A DNA stretch of 64,000 nt from Chryseobacterium sp. ERMR1:04 (GCF_001297705.1 NZ_LIRF01000008.1:1116001-1180000), one strand, 5' to 3'; positions 17,098 through 26,423 are shown, counted from the stretch's first letter. Notes: a model not told the origin generated them from the sequence alone. Numbers and translations are program-made.

Positions 17098-17736
17098 TTA
17101 GAATTCAAGGCCATTGGGAAACGCCTTCTTTCTGAAAACTAATAATAAAACCGCACCAACGGTGATTGCAGAATCTGCAACATTGAAAATATATTTGAAA
17201 AACTCCAGGTGCTTTCCTCCGATTAGTGGAAAACTCTCAGGAACGTTCCAGTCTACCAAAGGGAAATGGAGCATATCAACCACACAACCTCTCATAAATG
17301 TAGAGTAACCTTGTCCTATCGGTACAAGCTTAGAAACTCCGCCATACCCGATCCATCGGTCTATACTAGGATCATATATTGTTCCGCTGTCGAAAAGTAA
17401 TCCGTAAAACATTCCGTCGATAAGATTTCCTATGGCACCGGCAAAAATGATAGCCATTGGGATAATAAGATAGTTGGATGCTCCTTGTTGTAACCACTTT
17501 TTGAACATATACACCATTCCTCCTATTAAGAATATTCTTAAAATAACAAGGAAGTATTTACCAATAACTCCTCCAAAATGAAGGCCGTAAGCCATCCCCG
17601 GATTTTCTACAAAAGTAAGTTTGAAGCCTGGTAAAACGGTAACGCTGTCATCTAGATTGAAATGAGTTTTAATATAGATTTTTGAAGCCTGGTCAATTAA
17701 TAAAATAAGAAAAGTGATAAGTGCAATCTTCTTCAT
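17098..17736 (-). CDS. lspA: Lipoprotein signal peptidase
   Basis: Removes signal peptides from diacylglyceryl-modified prolipoproteins in the inner membrane. The 212 residues contain four hydrophobic helices. The two catalytic aspartates lie in 'AGAIGNLIDGMFYG' and 'FNVADSAITVGAV'; 'VDMLHF' is also conserved. It is longer than the enterobacterial enzyme (about 165 residues) because of an insert around 'DSGTIYDPSIDRWIGYGG', usual in Bacteroidetes. The gene overlaps the preceding 62-codon gene by one base (TAATG). Confidence 0.95.
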   Translation of the reverse strand: MKKIALITFLILLIDQASKIYIKTHFNLDDSVTVLPGFKLTFVENPGMAYGLHFGGVIGKYFLVILRIFLIGGMVYMFKKWLQQGASNYLIIPMAIIFAGAIGNLIDGMFYGLLFDSGTIYDPSIDRWIGYGGVSKLVPIGQGYSTFMRGCVVDMLHFPLVDWNVPESFPLIGGKHLEFFKYIFNVADSAITVGAVLLLVFRKKAFPNGLEF

Positions 17737-17924
17737 TACAATCCTTTTGGTTTATAAGGTTTTCCTATTTTTTCGTTTTTCTTACCAATGACTTTCTTAA
17801 TCGTCTTAGTGTTGTGATGCATCTTGGTATGGAATTTCTCGAACTCGATGTTCATATCTTTTAAAACACTTTTCAGCGCATTCAATTCCATTGCATTTTT
17901 AGTGTGTACTATTATAGACTCCAT
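17736..17924 (-). CDS. Small conserved protein (62 aa) coupled to lspA, DUF2683-like
   Basis: The product begins 'MESIIVHTKNAMELNALKSVLKDMNIEFE', a beta strand plus helix of the kind seen in DUF2683/antitoxin-like proteins, and ends in a basic tail ('IGKKNEKIGKPYKPKGL'). The stop codon overlaps the lspA start (TAATG), strong evidence that it is translated. No toxin gene is adjacent, so an antitoxin role is not supported. Function unknown. Confidence 0.6.
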   Translation of the reverse strand: MESIIVHTKNAMELNALKSVLKDMNIEFEKFHTKMHHNTKTIKKVIGKKNEKIGKPYKPKGL

Positions 17925-17943
17925 CTTTATTTTATTTAAATAT

Positions 17944-18189
17944 TTACTTTTTAGACAATTCGTCTAACCTTCTTCTGTCTTTAGCAGACAAATCATTGAC
18001 TCCATTTTTGCCCATTTTGCTTAAAAGGTGGTCAATTTCTTTTTCCCTGTCGCGTTTATCGGAATTAAATTGATCATCAATTGTATAGTGGGTATGTTTC
18101 TCAGGAAAGAATCTGTTTTTGATCCAAACTCTGTTGAAAAACCATAACACGACCATAAGTATGACCCCTAAAATTAACAATTCGTTCAT
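17944..18189 (-). CDS. Small membrane protein with DUF6576-like C-terminus
   Basis: 81 residues: an N-terminal transmembrane helix (residues 4-22), a linker and the C-terminal 'EIDHLLSKMGKNGVNDLSAKDRRRLDELSKK', matching the short helical DUF6576 motif that also ends Bacteroidetes rhomboid proteases. It lies inside the ileS-to-lspA operon. Function unknown. Confidence 0.7.
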   Translation of the reverse strand: MNELLILGVILMVVLWFFNRVWIKNRFFPEKHTHYTIDDQFNSDKRDREKEIDHLLSKMGKNGVNDLSAKDRRRLDELSKK

Positions 18190-18269
18190 GGATATAAATT
18201 AAAAATTAGGTTTATAAAGTATTTCATGAAATACGATATAAACCCAAATTTATTTTACAAACCTTACGG

Positions 18270-18650
18270 TTATTTCTGCATATTTTTCGCTTCGATGCTT
18301 AGTGTAGCATGAGGAACGGCTAATAATCTTTCTTTAGGAATCAGCTTTCCTGTTACTCTACAAACACCGTATGTTTTATTCTCAATTCTGATTAAAGCAT
18401 TCTTAAGATCGCGCACGAATTTTTCTTGTCTTCCTGCCAAAATAGAGTTTTGTTCTTTGCTTAGTGTCTCAGCTCCCTCTTCAAATGCTTTGAATGTTGG
18501 AGAAGTATCATCCGTCCCATTATTCTGGTCGTTGATGAAGCTTTCTCTGATCAGCTGCAAATCTTTTTCTGCTTTCTCTATTTTCTCTTTAATGATCGTT
18601 TTAAACTCTTGTAAATCAGAATCATTATATCTTACTCTTTCGTCTGACAT
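18270..18650 (-). CDS. TraR/DksA-family protein with degenerate zinc finger
   Basis: 126 residues: a coiled-coil N-terminal half ('LQEFKTIIKEKIEKAEKDLQLIRESFI', then 'SILAGRQEKFVRDLKNALIRIENKTYG') and the DksA-type C-terminal domain 'GVCRVTGKLIPKERLLAVPHATLSIEAK'. Classical DksA has four zinc-binding Cys; only one Cys is visible here. The C-terminal consensus is otherwise kept, so it probably still binds the RNA polymerase secondary channel without zinc. It follows ileS directly. Confidence 0.85.
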   Translation of the reverse strand: MSDERVRYNDSDLQEFKTIIKEKIEKAEKDLQLIRESFINDQNNGTDDTSPTFKAFEEGAETLSKEQNSILAGRQEKFVRDLKNALIRIENKTYGVCRVTGKLIPKERLLAVPHATLSIEAKNMQK

Positions 18651-18709
18651 GTTCTTTTCTCTTTTTTAATAAAATTATGAAATGGGATTTGAAAAACAAT
18701 AACTATATA

Positions 18710-21700
18710 TTAATTTTTTTCAACATTTATCTTAAATTTAACCTCATCTATCTCGATTTCGTTAAAATTTGGAAGTGAAGATACAATTTCTATTTTATTT
18801 GACAAGACCTCGGATGAAATATATTCTTCATTTTTCTGAATATCATTCAGGAAAGGTGAATTTTCTTCTACAAAGATCTTTATCTTATCCGTTAATTCAA
18901 AATTTTGCTCTTTTCTAATATTTTGAACTCTATTGATAAACTCTCTTGCAATCCCTTCAGATTTTAACTCATCTGTTAGCGTCAAATCTAATGCCACAGT
19001 TAATTTTCCTTCACTTGCTACCGCCCATCCAGGTAAATCTGTCGTGATAATTTCTACATCTTTAATGTCAATCCAGTGACCTTCAATACATAATTCTTCA
19101 TTTAGCTCAAGCTCAAAAATTTCTTGTTTAGTTAAAGTTGCCAATCTATTTTTAACAACATTCATATCTTTTCCAAGTTTTGCACCTAATTTTTTGAAAT
19201 CAGGTTTCACAGATTTTTCAATCATGTGATTTGCTTGCTGAACATCCATTGTTAATAATTTTTTTACATTGACTTCTTGCTCAACTAAATTCGCAATGCT
19301 TAAAATTTTATCACCAAATTTATCATCCATAACTGGAACTAAAACTCTTGAAAGTGGCTGTCTAACTTTAAGATTATGTTTTTTTCGTATTGAAAAAACT
19401 AATGATGTGATTGTTTGTGCTAAATGCGTTTTTTCAACCAAATCCTGATCGATTAAACTTTCATTAGCAACAGGGAAATCTGTCAAGTGAATAGATTCAG
19501 CATTTTCTTTTCCTGTTACTTTATTTAAATCCTGATACAATTGATCCATAAAGAACGGAGCGATTGGCGCAGATAATTTAGCAACAGTCTCAAGACAAGT
19601 ATATAAAGTTTGGTAAGCAGAGATTTTATCTTCTGAGTAATCTCCTTTCCAGAAACGTCTTCTACACAATCTTACGTACCAGTTACTCAGGTTATCGTTC
19701 ACAAATGTGTTGATGGCTCTTGCAACTCTTGTAGGTTCGTAGTCTTCGTAGAATGCCTTTACTTCTTTTATTAATAAATTTAATTCAGACAATATCCATC
19801 TGTCGATTTCTGGTCTGTTTTCAATTTCTTTTTCAGAATAATTGAATCCGTCAACATTCGCATACAATGCAAAGAATGAATACGTGTTGTATAATGTTCC
19901 GAAGAATTTTCTTCTTACTTCATCAATTCCTTCAACATCAAATTTCAGGTTTTCCCAAGGATTCGCATTCGAAACCATGTACCAACGCGTCGCATCAGGT
20001 CCGTAATTGGAAAGCGTTTCAAACGGATCAACTCCATTTCCTTTGGATTTTGACATTTTTAGACCGTTTTTATCCAAAACAAGTCCGTTACTCATTACAT
20101 TTTTATAAGCAACTGAATCAAAAACTGCTGTTCCGATCGCATGAAGCGTGTAGAACCAACCACGAGTCTGGTCAACACCTTCCGCAATGAAGTCTGCAGG
20201 GAATGCTTTATTATTGTCAATTAATTCTTTGTTTTCAAAAGGATAGTGCAACTGCGCATAAGGCATAGAACCTGAATCGAACCAAACGTCAATCAAGTCG
20301 CTCTCACGATTCATTGCTTTTCCTGATTCTGAAATCAAAACAATTTTATCAACGATATTTTTATGTAGATCAACCAAAGAATAATTTTCTTCAGACATAT
20401 TTCCGATCTCAAAACCTTTGAACGGGTTTTCTGTCATCAATCCTGCTTCGATAGATTTTTCGATCTCGTTGTATAGCTCTTCTACAGAACCGATGATGAT
20501 CTCTTCTTTCAGATCTTCAGTTCTCCAGATTGGTAATGGAATTCCCCAATATCTTGAACGGGAAAGATTCCAGTCGTTTACATTTTCTAACCAGTTACCG
20601 AAACGTCCTTCTCCGGTTGATTTTGGTTTCCAGTTGATTTCTTTGTTTAAATTAACCAATCTGTCTTTTACAGCAGTCATTTTCACAAACCAAGAATCTA
20701 GAGGATAATATAATACAGGCTTGTCGGTTCTCCAGCAGTGTGGATAACTGTGAACATATTTCTCTACTTTGAAGGCTTTATTTTCTATTTTTAATAAAAT
20801 TGCCAGCTCTACGTCCCAAGATTTTTCAGGTGCAGTGCCTTCATCATAATATTCGTTCTTGATGTATTTTCCAGAGAATAATTCCGGAACATTTTCTCCT
20901 GTGATGAATTTTCCCTGAAGATCTACTAGCGGAACTAAATTGTCGCCTTCATCCTTTATTAACATTGGAGGGATTTCAGGCTTAGCCATTTTAGCCACTC
21001 TCGCATCATCAGCACCAAATGTAGGGGCTGTATGTACGATACCTGTACCATCTTCTGTTGTAACGAAATCACCTAAGATTACTCTGAAAGCATTTTCAGG
21101 ATTGTCATTTGGTGTAAACCAAGGAACTAATTGTTCGTATCTTGTATCAACAAGTTTTTCTCCTGTAAATTCCTTTAAAATTCTAAATGGTATTACTTTG
21201 GTTTCCGGAGTATAGTTGGTAAAATCTTCATCTGTACCTTCAGCATATTTCTTACCAAATACTTTAGGTAAAAGAACGCGAGATAATACAACAGCTATCG
21301 GTTCAAATGTATATTGGTTAAATGTTTCAACCAAAACATATTCAATATCTCTACCTACGGTAAGGGCCGTGTTAGATGGCAACGTCCAGGGAGTTGTTGT
21401 CCATGCAAGGATGTGTACATCTCCATCAACATCGTTGAATAAAGTAGATAAATCTTTTTTAACTTTAAACTGAGCTACAACCGTTGTATCAGAAACATCG
21501 TGATAAGTTCCGGGCATATTTAATTCCGCAGAAGAAAGTCCTGTTCCTGCTTTTGGAGAATAAGGTTGGATGGTGTACCCTTTGTACAATAAATCTTTGT
21601 TGTACAATTGCTTCAACAACCACCAAACAGTCTCCATGTATTTTGGCTTGTAGGTGATATAAGGATCATTAAGGTCTACCCAATATCCAATTTTCTCGGT

Positions 21701-22105
21701 AAGGGTATTCCAAACATCCGTGTAGCGCATTACTGCTTCACGACATGCTTTGTTGTAATCTTCAATAGAAATTTTTTTGCCAATATCTTCTTTAGTGATT
21801 CCTAATTCTTTTTCTACGCCTAGCTCTACAGGAAGTCCGTGTGTATCCCAACCCGCCTTACGGAAAACCTGTTTTCCGTTTTGGGTCTGATAACGACAGA
21901 AAATATCCTTTAATGCTCTAGCCATAACATGGTGAATTCCGGGCATACCGTTTGCTGAAGGCGGACCTTCATAAAAAACAAACTCAGGTTGCCCCTCACG
22001 AATCTCAACACTTTTATTGAAAGTTTTATTTTGTTTCCAAAATTCCGCTACATTGTCTGCTACGTCAATAAGGTTGAGGTTTTTGTATTCTTTAAATTGG
22101 CTCAT
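18710..22105 (-). CDS. ileS: Isoleucine-tRNA ligase
   Basis: Charges tRNA-Ile and edits valine. The 1131 residues carry the class I signature ('PPSANGMPGIHHV'), a CP1 editing region (about 200-420, including 'AWTTTPWTLPSNTAL'), the 'DQTRGWFYTLHAIGTA' block, 'KMSKSKGN' and the anticodon-binding domain with 'NRWYV'-like 'SNWYVRLCRRRFW'. The length and lack of the C-terminal zinc knuckle suit the long IleS form of Bacteroidetes. It heads the operon ileS, dksA-like, DUF6576, 62-aa protein, lspA, sanA-like. Confidence 0.96.
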   Translation of the reverse strand: MSQFKEYKNLNLIDVADNVAEFWKQNKTFNKSVEIREGQPEFVFYEGPPSANGMPGIHHVMARALKDIFCRYQTQNGKQVFRKAGWDTHGLPVELGVEKELGITKEDIGKKISIEDYNKACREAVMRYTDVWNTLTEKIGYWVDLNDPYITYKPKYMETVWWLLKQLYNKDLLYKGYTIQPYSPKAGTGLSSAELNMPGTYHDVSDTTVVAQFKVKKDLSTLFNDVDGDVHILAWTTTPWTLPSNTALTVGRDIEYVLVETFNQYTFEPIAVVLSRVLLPKVFGKKYAEGTDEDFTNYTPETKVIPFRILKEFTGEKLVDTRYEQLVPWFTPNDNPENAFRVILGDFVTTEDGTGIVHTAPTFGADDARVAKMAKPEIPPMLIKDEGDNLVPLVDLQGKFITGENVPELFSGKYIKNEYYDEGTAPEKSWDVELAILLKIENKAFKVEKYVHSYPHCWRTDKPVLYYPLDSWFVKMTAVKDRLVNLNKEINWKPKSTGEGRFGNWLENVNDWNLSRSRYWGIPLPIWRTEDLKEEIIIGSVEELYNEIEKSIEAGLMTENPFKGFEIGNMSEENYSLVDLHKNIVDKIVLISESGKAMNRESDLIDVWFDSGSMPYAQLHYPFENKELIDNNKAFPADFIAEGVDQTRGWFYTLHAIGTAVFDSVAYKNVMSNGLVLDKNGLKMSKSKGNGVDPFETLSNYGPDATRWYMVSNANPWENLKFDVEGIDEVRRKFFGTLYNTYSFFALYANVDGFNYSEKEIENRPEIDRWILSELNLLIKEVKAFYEDYEPTRVARAINTFVNDNLSNWYVRLCRRRFWKGDYSEDKISAYQTLYTCLETVAKLSAPIAPFFMDQLYQDLNKVTGKENAESIHLTDFPVANESLIDQDLVEKTHLAQTITSLVFSIRKKHNLKVRQPLSRVLVPVMDDKFGDKILSIANLVEQEVNVKKLLTMDVQQANHMIEKSVKPDFKKLGAKLGKDMNVVKNRLATLTKQEIFELELNEELCIEGHWIDIKDVEIITTDLPGWAVASEGKLTVALDLTLTDELKSEGIAREFINRVQNIRKEQNFELTDKIKIFVEENSPFLNDIQKNEEYISSEVLSNKIEIVSSLPNFNEIEIDEVKFKINVEKN

Positions 22106-22140
22106 TGTAATATCTCAATATCGTTGATTAATTAAGTTGG

Positions 22141-22148
22141 CAAATTTA
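22141..22148 (-). promoter_or_regulatory. Candidate ileS -7 element
   Basis: TAAATTTG on the minus strand, 36 bases before the ileS ATG. No clear -33 TTG. Confidence 0.35.
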
Positions 22149-22239
22149 CTAAAATTTGTCGGTTTATAATATATGTTTTATTTTGATATTTCCAATTAAA
22201 AAGTTCTGTTTCAGAAATATAAATGTTGGAATTAATTTT

Positions 22240-22267
22240 TTGTGCATTGTGCATTGTGAATTGTGAA
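22240..22267. repeat. Four-copy heptamer tandem repeat
   Basis: TTGTGCA occurs twice, then TTGTGAA twice, with an exact 7-bp period. It lies in the 506-base gene-free region between ileS and the M23 peptidase gene. Confidence 0.75.
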
Positions 22268-22284
22268 GTTTTTGATCTGAATTT

Positions 22285-22580
22285 TAAACACAAATAACAC
22301 TAATGTTTTCACAAATGTCACAATTTTATAGAGTGTTGTATCAATAGGAGTACGCTTTAGCCCGCTTTCAAAATGAATACTTTGAATTTGGTTTTAACCA
22401 AAATTTAAAATATTTCTCACAGATTTTATTTTAGCGCCAAGTTTTTATTGAATAATAATTAATTTGAATTAAGGAAATAAGAATCAACTTGTTGATTTGA
22501 TGAAGCTGAATCGTAATCCTCGTCAAAGAAATATGCATAATGATCTACGAAAATCTACGGAAAATAAAAACAAAATTTTG
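22285..22580. repeat. Composite intergenic repeat, second copy
   Basis: This stretch includes CACAAATAACACTAATG and CACAAATGTCACAA units (echoed at 24300), a GGTTTTAACC palindrome, a segment with GAATCAACTTGTTGATTTGATGAAGCT that matches the reverse complement of the 16.3 kb element, and CTACGAAAATCTACGG. The open frame across it (from 22540) is spurious; the following gene starts at 22612. Confidence 0.55.
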
Positions 22581-22611
22581 TAACTTTAATATAACACTTA
22601 AAACCATTTGT

Positions 22612-24291
22612 ATGAAAGTCTTTTCCCGATTGATAATTCTTTTTTGTCTTGTCAGCTACATTACAATGTTTTCCCAAAATAATTATCCACAAGGTTACTT
22701 TAGAAATCCTTTAAATATCCCCATTAATCTTGCAGCCAACTTCGGAGCAGTTCGTTCCAATCATTTTCATATGGGGTTGGATATCCGAACCAATAGCCAG
22801 GAAAACTTACCAGTCGTTGCCGCAGCAGAGGGTTATATAAGCAGAATAAAAGTAGAGCGATATGGTTTTGGAAATGCGGTGTACGTTACTCATCCGAATG
22901 GGTATACCACAGGTTATGCTCATTTAAATAAATATTTTGATAAGCTGGATGAATTCGTAAAAGAAAAACAATACAAAGACGAAAAATGGGAGCAGGATAT
23001 TGTTTTTTCAGCGAATCAATTTCCTGTGAAGAAAGGACAATTAATTGCTCTGAGTGGTAATACAGGAGGTTCAGCGGGGCCGCACTTACATTTTGAAATC
23101 AGAGATACAAAAACTGAAGTATGTCTCAATCCTTTGCTTTTTGGTTTTACTATTCCGGATACTATTGCCCCGATTATTAGTGGGTTGTATTGGTATGACC
23201 GACGTTTCAGTACGTATGAACCCGGAGCTAATGGAGTTGCGGTAAAAAAAACAGGAAATAATTATACCGCAAATGTCGTGCAGGTGAGTTCTCCCACCAT
23301 AAGTTTTGCCATAAAAGCGGTGGATAAAGCCAATCAGGGTTTTAATTTAGGAATTTATGATGCAGAATTGTTGATGGATGGGAAGTCGGTTTATCATTTT
23401 AAAATTGATAAAGTGAGTTATGAAGATACTCGCTATAGTAATGGTTGTATTGATTATGCAAAGTTCGTTCAAGATAAAATGAGTATTCAGCATTTATCGA
23501 CTTTGCCGGGAATGAAATTGGAGAATTATAGTGTTGGTTCAAACGGGATTATCAATCTTAAAGATGAAGAGATTCACACTATTGAAATTGTTTTAAAAGA
23601 TGTGAATGGAAATACAAGTCGGCTTGCTACAAAAGTGCAGTTAACTAAAAGTTTAGATAAGATTTCTTCTAATGATAAAACGGTCACCCCAAATCAAGCA
23701 AAAACCATTAAAACAGAAAATGCAGAAATTAATTTGAGCAAGAATGCTGTGTATGATGCCGTGAACTTCAATATGTATGAAAAAAATGGAGGTGATGCCA
23801 TTTCAAATGCGGTTGTGTTAAATAGTCCATTAATTCCAATTCATGATAATTATATGGTAAAAATAAAGGCTAACAGGAAATTAACCAATGAAGAAAAAGA
23901 TAAAGTCGTCATGCAGCTCGATTATGGGAGTGATGTCAGCGCAGTAAAAGGAAAATGGAATGGAGATTGGGTAGAAGGCGAGTTTAACAGATTAGGCACA
24001 GCGAAATTATTATTAGATACCAATTTGCCTTCTGTGTCTCCCAGTTGGAAAGATGAAATGCTTCTTAACGGTAGTTTTTTACGATTAAAAGGAGCAACCA
24101 ACATTGGTGATATTGTTTCATTCCGTGCAGAGCTTGATGGTAAGTGGCTTAGGTTTGCGCGTGTAAAAGATGATTTTGTTTATAATTTTGATGAAAAATG
24201 CCCAAAAGGTTCGGGTTTGCATACGTTGAAAGTGACAACAATCAACACTGCGGGGAATACAAATACTCAAACTTTTACTTTTCGTAGATAA
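22612..24291 (+). CDS. M23 (LytM-type) metallopeptidase, secreted
   Basis: Start ATG 22612 gives a signal peptide ('MKVFSRLIILFCLVSYITMFSQ'). The peptidase domain (about residues 40-190) has the zinc motifs His-x3-Asp in 'HMGLDIR' and His-x-His in 'GPHLHFEIRD', with 'YAHLNKY' between; all ligands are present, so it may cleave peptidoglycan cross-links. The C-terminal 370 residues are beta-rich and resemble Ig-like repeats ('SFAIKAVDKANQGFNLGIYDAEL'). Frames upstream of the chosen start fall in repeat DNA. Confidence 0.88.
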   Translation: MKVFSRLIILFCLVSYITMFSQNNYPQGYFRNPLNIPINLAANFGAVRSNHFHMGLDIRTNSQENLPVVAAAEGYISRIKVERYGFGNAVYVTHPNGYTTGYAHLNKYFDKLDEFVKEKQYKDEKWEQDIVFSANQFPVKKGQLIALSGNTGGSAGPHLHFEIRDTKTEVCLNPLLFGFTIPDTIAPIISGLYWYDRRFSTYEPGANGVAVKKTGNNYTANVVQVSSPTISFAIKAVDKANQGFNLGIYDAELLMDGKSVYHFKIDKVSYEDTRYSNGCIDYAKFVQDKMSIQHLSTLPGMKLENYSVGSNGIINLKDEEIHTIEIVLKDVNGNTSRLATKVQLTKSLDKISSNDKTVTPNQAKTIKTENAEINLSKNAVYDAVNFNMYEKNGGDAISNAVVLNSPLIPIHDNYMVKIKANRKLTNEEKDKVVMQLDYGSDVSAVKGKWNGDWVEGEFNRLGTAKLLLDTNLPSVSPSWKDEMLLNGSFLRLKGATNIGDIVSFRAELDGKWLRFARVKDDFVYNFDEKCPKGSGLHTLKVTTINTAGNTNTQTFTFRR

Positions 24292-24299
24292 TTTTATTT

Positions 24300-24380
24300 A
24301 AACACTAATGTCACAAATGGGTTTCACGAATAAGCACAGAATTAAACCACAATCATCTGCGAAAATCTGTGGTTAAAGTT
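24300..24380. repeat. Fragment of the AATCTGCG/CACAAATG intergenic repeat
   Basis: AACACTAATGTCACAAATG and CATCTGCGAAAATCTGTGG lie here; both units recur in the 16.2 and 22.3 kb gaps. Confidence 0.5.
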
Positions 24381-24412
24381 TCCTAGGAAGCAATCTTTTA
24401 ATTTTAATTAAA

Positions 24413-24420
24413 TAAATTTG
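24413..24420 (+). promoter_or_regulatory. Candidate -7 element at the head of the pigment cluster
   Basis: TAAATTTG lies 20 bases before the TTG start of the acyl-activating enzyme; no convincing -33 element. Confidence 0.35.
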
Positions 24421-24439
24421 TCACTTAAAATAAAAACCA

Positions 24440-25732
24440 TTGGAATTCTATCCATCAATCGAAAAATCAAATATTCAGGAAATTAAACAATTTCAGGAGC
24501 AAAAACTTCAGGAGCTTTTAACTTATCTTGAAACTAATTCGCCATTTTATCAGAGATTATTTAAAGAAAATAATATCAATATTGCTGATGTTCAGTCTCT
24601 AGAGGATTTACAAAAGATCCCGACGACAACGAAAAACGATATTCAGCAAAATAATGACGATTTTTTCTGTATTCCAAGTCATAAAATCGTGGATTATAGT
24701 ACGACATCAGGAACATTGGGAGATCCTGTAACTTTTGGTTTGTCAGACAACGACCTTGAAAGATTGGCTTATAATGAGGCGATTTCTTTTGCCTGTGCAG
24801 GAATTCAAAAAGGAGATGTTGTACAGATGATCACAACCATCGACAAAAGATTCATGGCCGGATTGGCTTATTTTCTTGGATTGAGAAAAATGGGTGCAAG
24901 TGTCGTGAGAATGGGGCCCGGAATTCCCGAATTGCAATGGGACTCTATTTTTAGATATAAACCTAAATATTTAATCACCGTTCCTTCTTTTCTGTTGAAG
25001 ATGATTGATTATGCTGAAAAGCATGGGGTTGATTATAAAAACTCCAGTGTTTATGGAGCGGTTTGTATCGGAGAAAGTATCAAGAATCAGGATTTTACGG
25101 ATAATATTCTTTCACAGAAAATTAAAGAGAAGTGGAATATTAAATTATTTTCAACCTACGCTTCTACAGAAATGAGCACTGCTTTTACGGAATGTGAATT
25201 TCAAGTTGGAGGACACCATCATCCTGAATTAATTATTACAGAAATTCTGGATAACGAAGGGAATTTGGTTCAGGAAGGAGAAAGTGGGGAATTAACGATT
25301 ACAACCTTAGGCGTTGAGGCGATTCCGTTATTAAGATTTAAAACCGGAGATATTGTAAAAGCCCATTATGAGCCTTGTGAATGCGGAAGAAATACAATGA
25401 GATTAGGCCCTGTAGTTGGAAGAAAGCAGCAGATGATTAAATACAAAGGAACAACCTTGTATCCGCCTGCAATGAATGATATCTTGAATGATTTTAATAA
25501 TATTTTGTGTTATCAGATCGTTATTCAGTCTAATGAAATTGGGTTGGATGAAATTATCATTAAAATAAGCACAGACAGCAAATCAGAAAATTTTGTAAAC
25601 GAAGTAAGAGATCATTTCCGCGCAAAATTGAGGGTAAGTCCAAAAATTGAGATCATAGATTTTGATGTTTTATCTAAAACAGTGTTTAATCCAAACAGTA
25701 GAAAACCCATTACATTTATAGATTTAAGATAA
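24440..25732 (+). CDS. AMP-binding acyl-activating enzyme, phenylacetate-CoA ligase-like
   Basis: A 430-residue adenylate-forming enzyme of the PaaK type. The P-loop is 'YSTTSGTLGDP' and the later motif 'TYASTEMSTAF' is also clear; the C-terminal subdomain contains 'GRKQQMIKYKGTTLYPPAMND'. The start is TTG 24440 ('MEFYPSIE'), as no ATG is available. With the tyrosine ammonia-lyase nearby, the likely substrate is 4-coumarate, loaded on CoA or ACP to prime polyene synthesis; this is inference from context. Confidence 0.82.
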   Translation: MEFYPSIEKSNIQEIKQFQEQKLQELLTYLETNSPFYQRLFKENNINIADVQSLEDLQKIPTTTKNDIQQNNDDFFCIPSHKIVDYSTTSGTLGDPVTFGLSDNDLERLAYNEAISFACAGIQKGDVVQMITTIDKRFMAGLAYFLGLRKMGASVVRMGPGIPELQWDSIFRYKPKYLITVPSFLLKMIDYAEKHGVDYKNSSVYGAVCIGESIKNQDFTDNILSQKIKEKWNIKLFSTYASTEMSTAFTECEFQVGGHHHPELIITEILDNEGNLVQEGESGELTITTLGVEAIPLLRFKTGDIVKAHYEPCECGRNTMRLGPVVGRKQQMIKYKGTTLYPPAMNDILNDFNNILCYQIVIQSNEIGLDEIIIKISTDSKSENFVNEVRDHFRAKLRVSPKIEIIDFDVLSKTVFNPNSRKPITFIDLR

Positions 25733-25751
25733 TACAAATACACAAACACAC

Positions 25752-26354
25752 ATGAAAAAAACTTTATTTCTACTACTAATTAGTCTTTCCATAGGTTTGA
25801 TGGCTCAAAGAGTCAAAGTTATTTCAGGAGATTATAACTTTTTAAAAGACCAGAAATTTGTAAAAGTCATTTTTAAATATGATCATATGAAGTTTGATAA
25901 AAAGAACTTAAATGAAGCAGAGTTTATGGCTAGAAGAATGGCTGAAGTTGAAAAAGCAAGCGGTAAAGATGAGGCAGAAAAATGGAGAGGAGATTGGGAA
26001 CATAATAAAGCTCAAACTTTTCAGGATAAATTTTTAGCATCTTGGAATAAAAATACCAAGATTGAAGCTTCTACAAAATTTGATAAAACAAAGTACACAC
26101 TAATCGTAGAGCCTACATGGATTTATCAAGGTTGGTTCGGAGGTATCATTAATGATCCTGCACAGATGAATTCCAGAATGACGTTTGTAGAGACAGAAAA
26201 TCCGGATAATATTTTGATGGTTGTGGAAGGGATCAAAGCGGTGGGCGATAATGTTGTAGGGATTCCGAATAATAATTACAGAATTGCAGAATGCTTTGCA
26301 AAAACTTCAAAAATGTTAGCAATAAAAGTTGAATATTACATTCATAAAAAATAG
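25752..26354 (+). CDS. Secreted hypothetical protein, paralogue 1
   Basis: 200 residues with a signal peptide (cleavage near Leu-Met-Ala-Gln). It shares layout and motifs with the next gene: 'SGDYNFLKDQ', a middle helix ending in 'RGDWEHNK', 'KYTLIVEPTWIYQGWFGGI' and 'FVETENPDNILMVV'. The pair is a tandem duplication. Homologues accompany flexirubin clusters as far as I recall; function unknown. The 'TWIYQGWFGG' block is the most conserved part and may form the functional site. Confidence 0.7.
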   Translation: MKKTLFLLLISLSIGLMAQRVKVISGDYNFLKDQKFVKVIFKYDHMKFDKKNLNEAEFMARRMAEVEKASGKDEAEKWRGDWEHNKAQTFQDKFLASWNKNTKIEASTKFDKTKYTLIVEPTWIYQGWFGGIINDPAQMNSRMTFVETENPDNILMVVEGIKAVGDNVVGIPNNNYRIAECFAKTSKMLAIKVEYYIHKK

Positions 26355-26423
26355 ATACATCAAGTTTTTTTTGGCTGTTTTTTTACCTTTATATTTACAA
26401 GCGTTAAAATAAAATTATAAACT

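Noticed and set aside
17736-17924. Toxin-antitoxin pair
   Set aside because: Only an antitoxin-like fold is hinted at; no toxin gene is adjacent, and coupling is to lspA.
20418-21473. Plus-strand frames opposite ileS
   Set aside because: They are antisense shadows of a long conserved gene, with no motif of their own.
22540-22611. N-terminal extension of the M23 peptidase
   Set aside because: It lies in repeat DNA and would bury the signal peptide that starts at ATG 22612.
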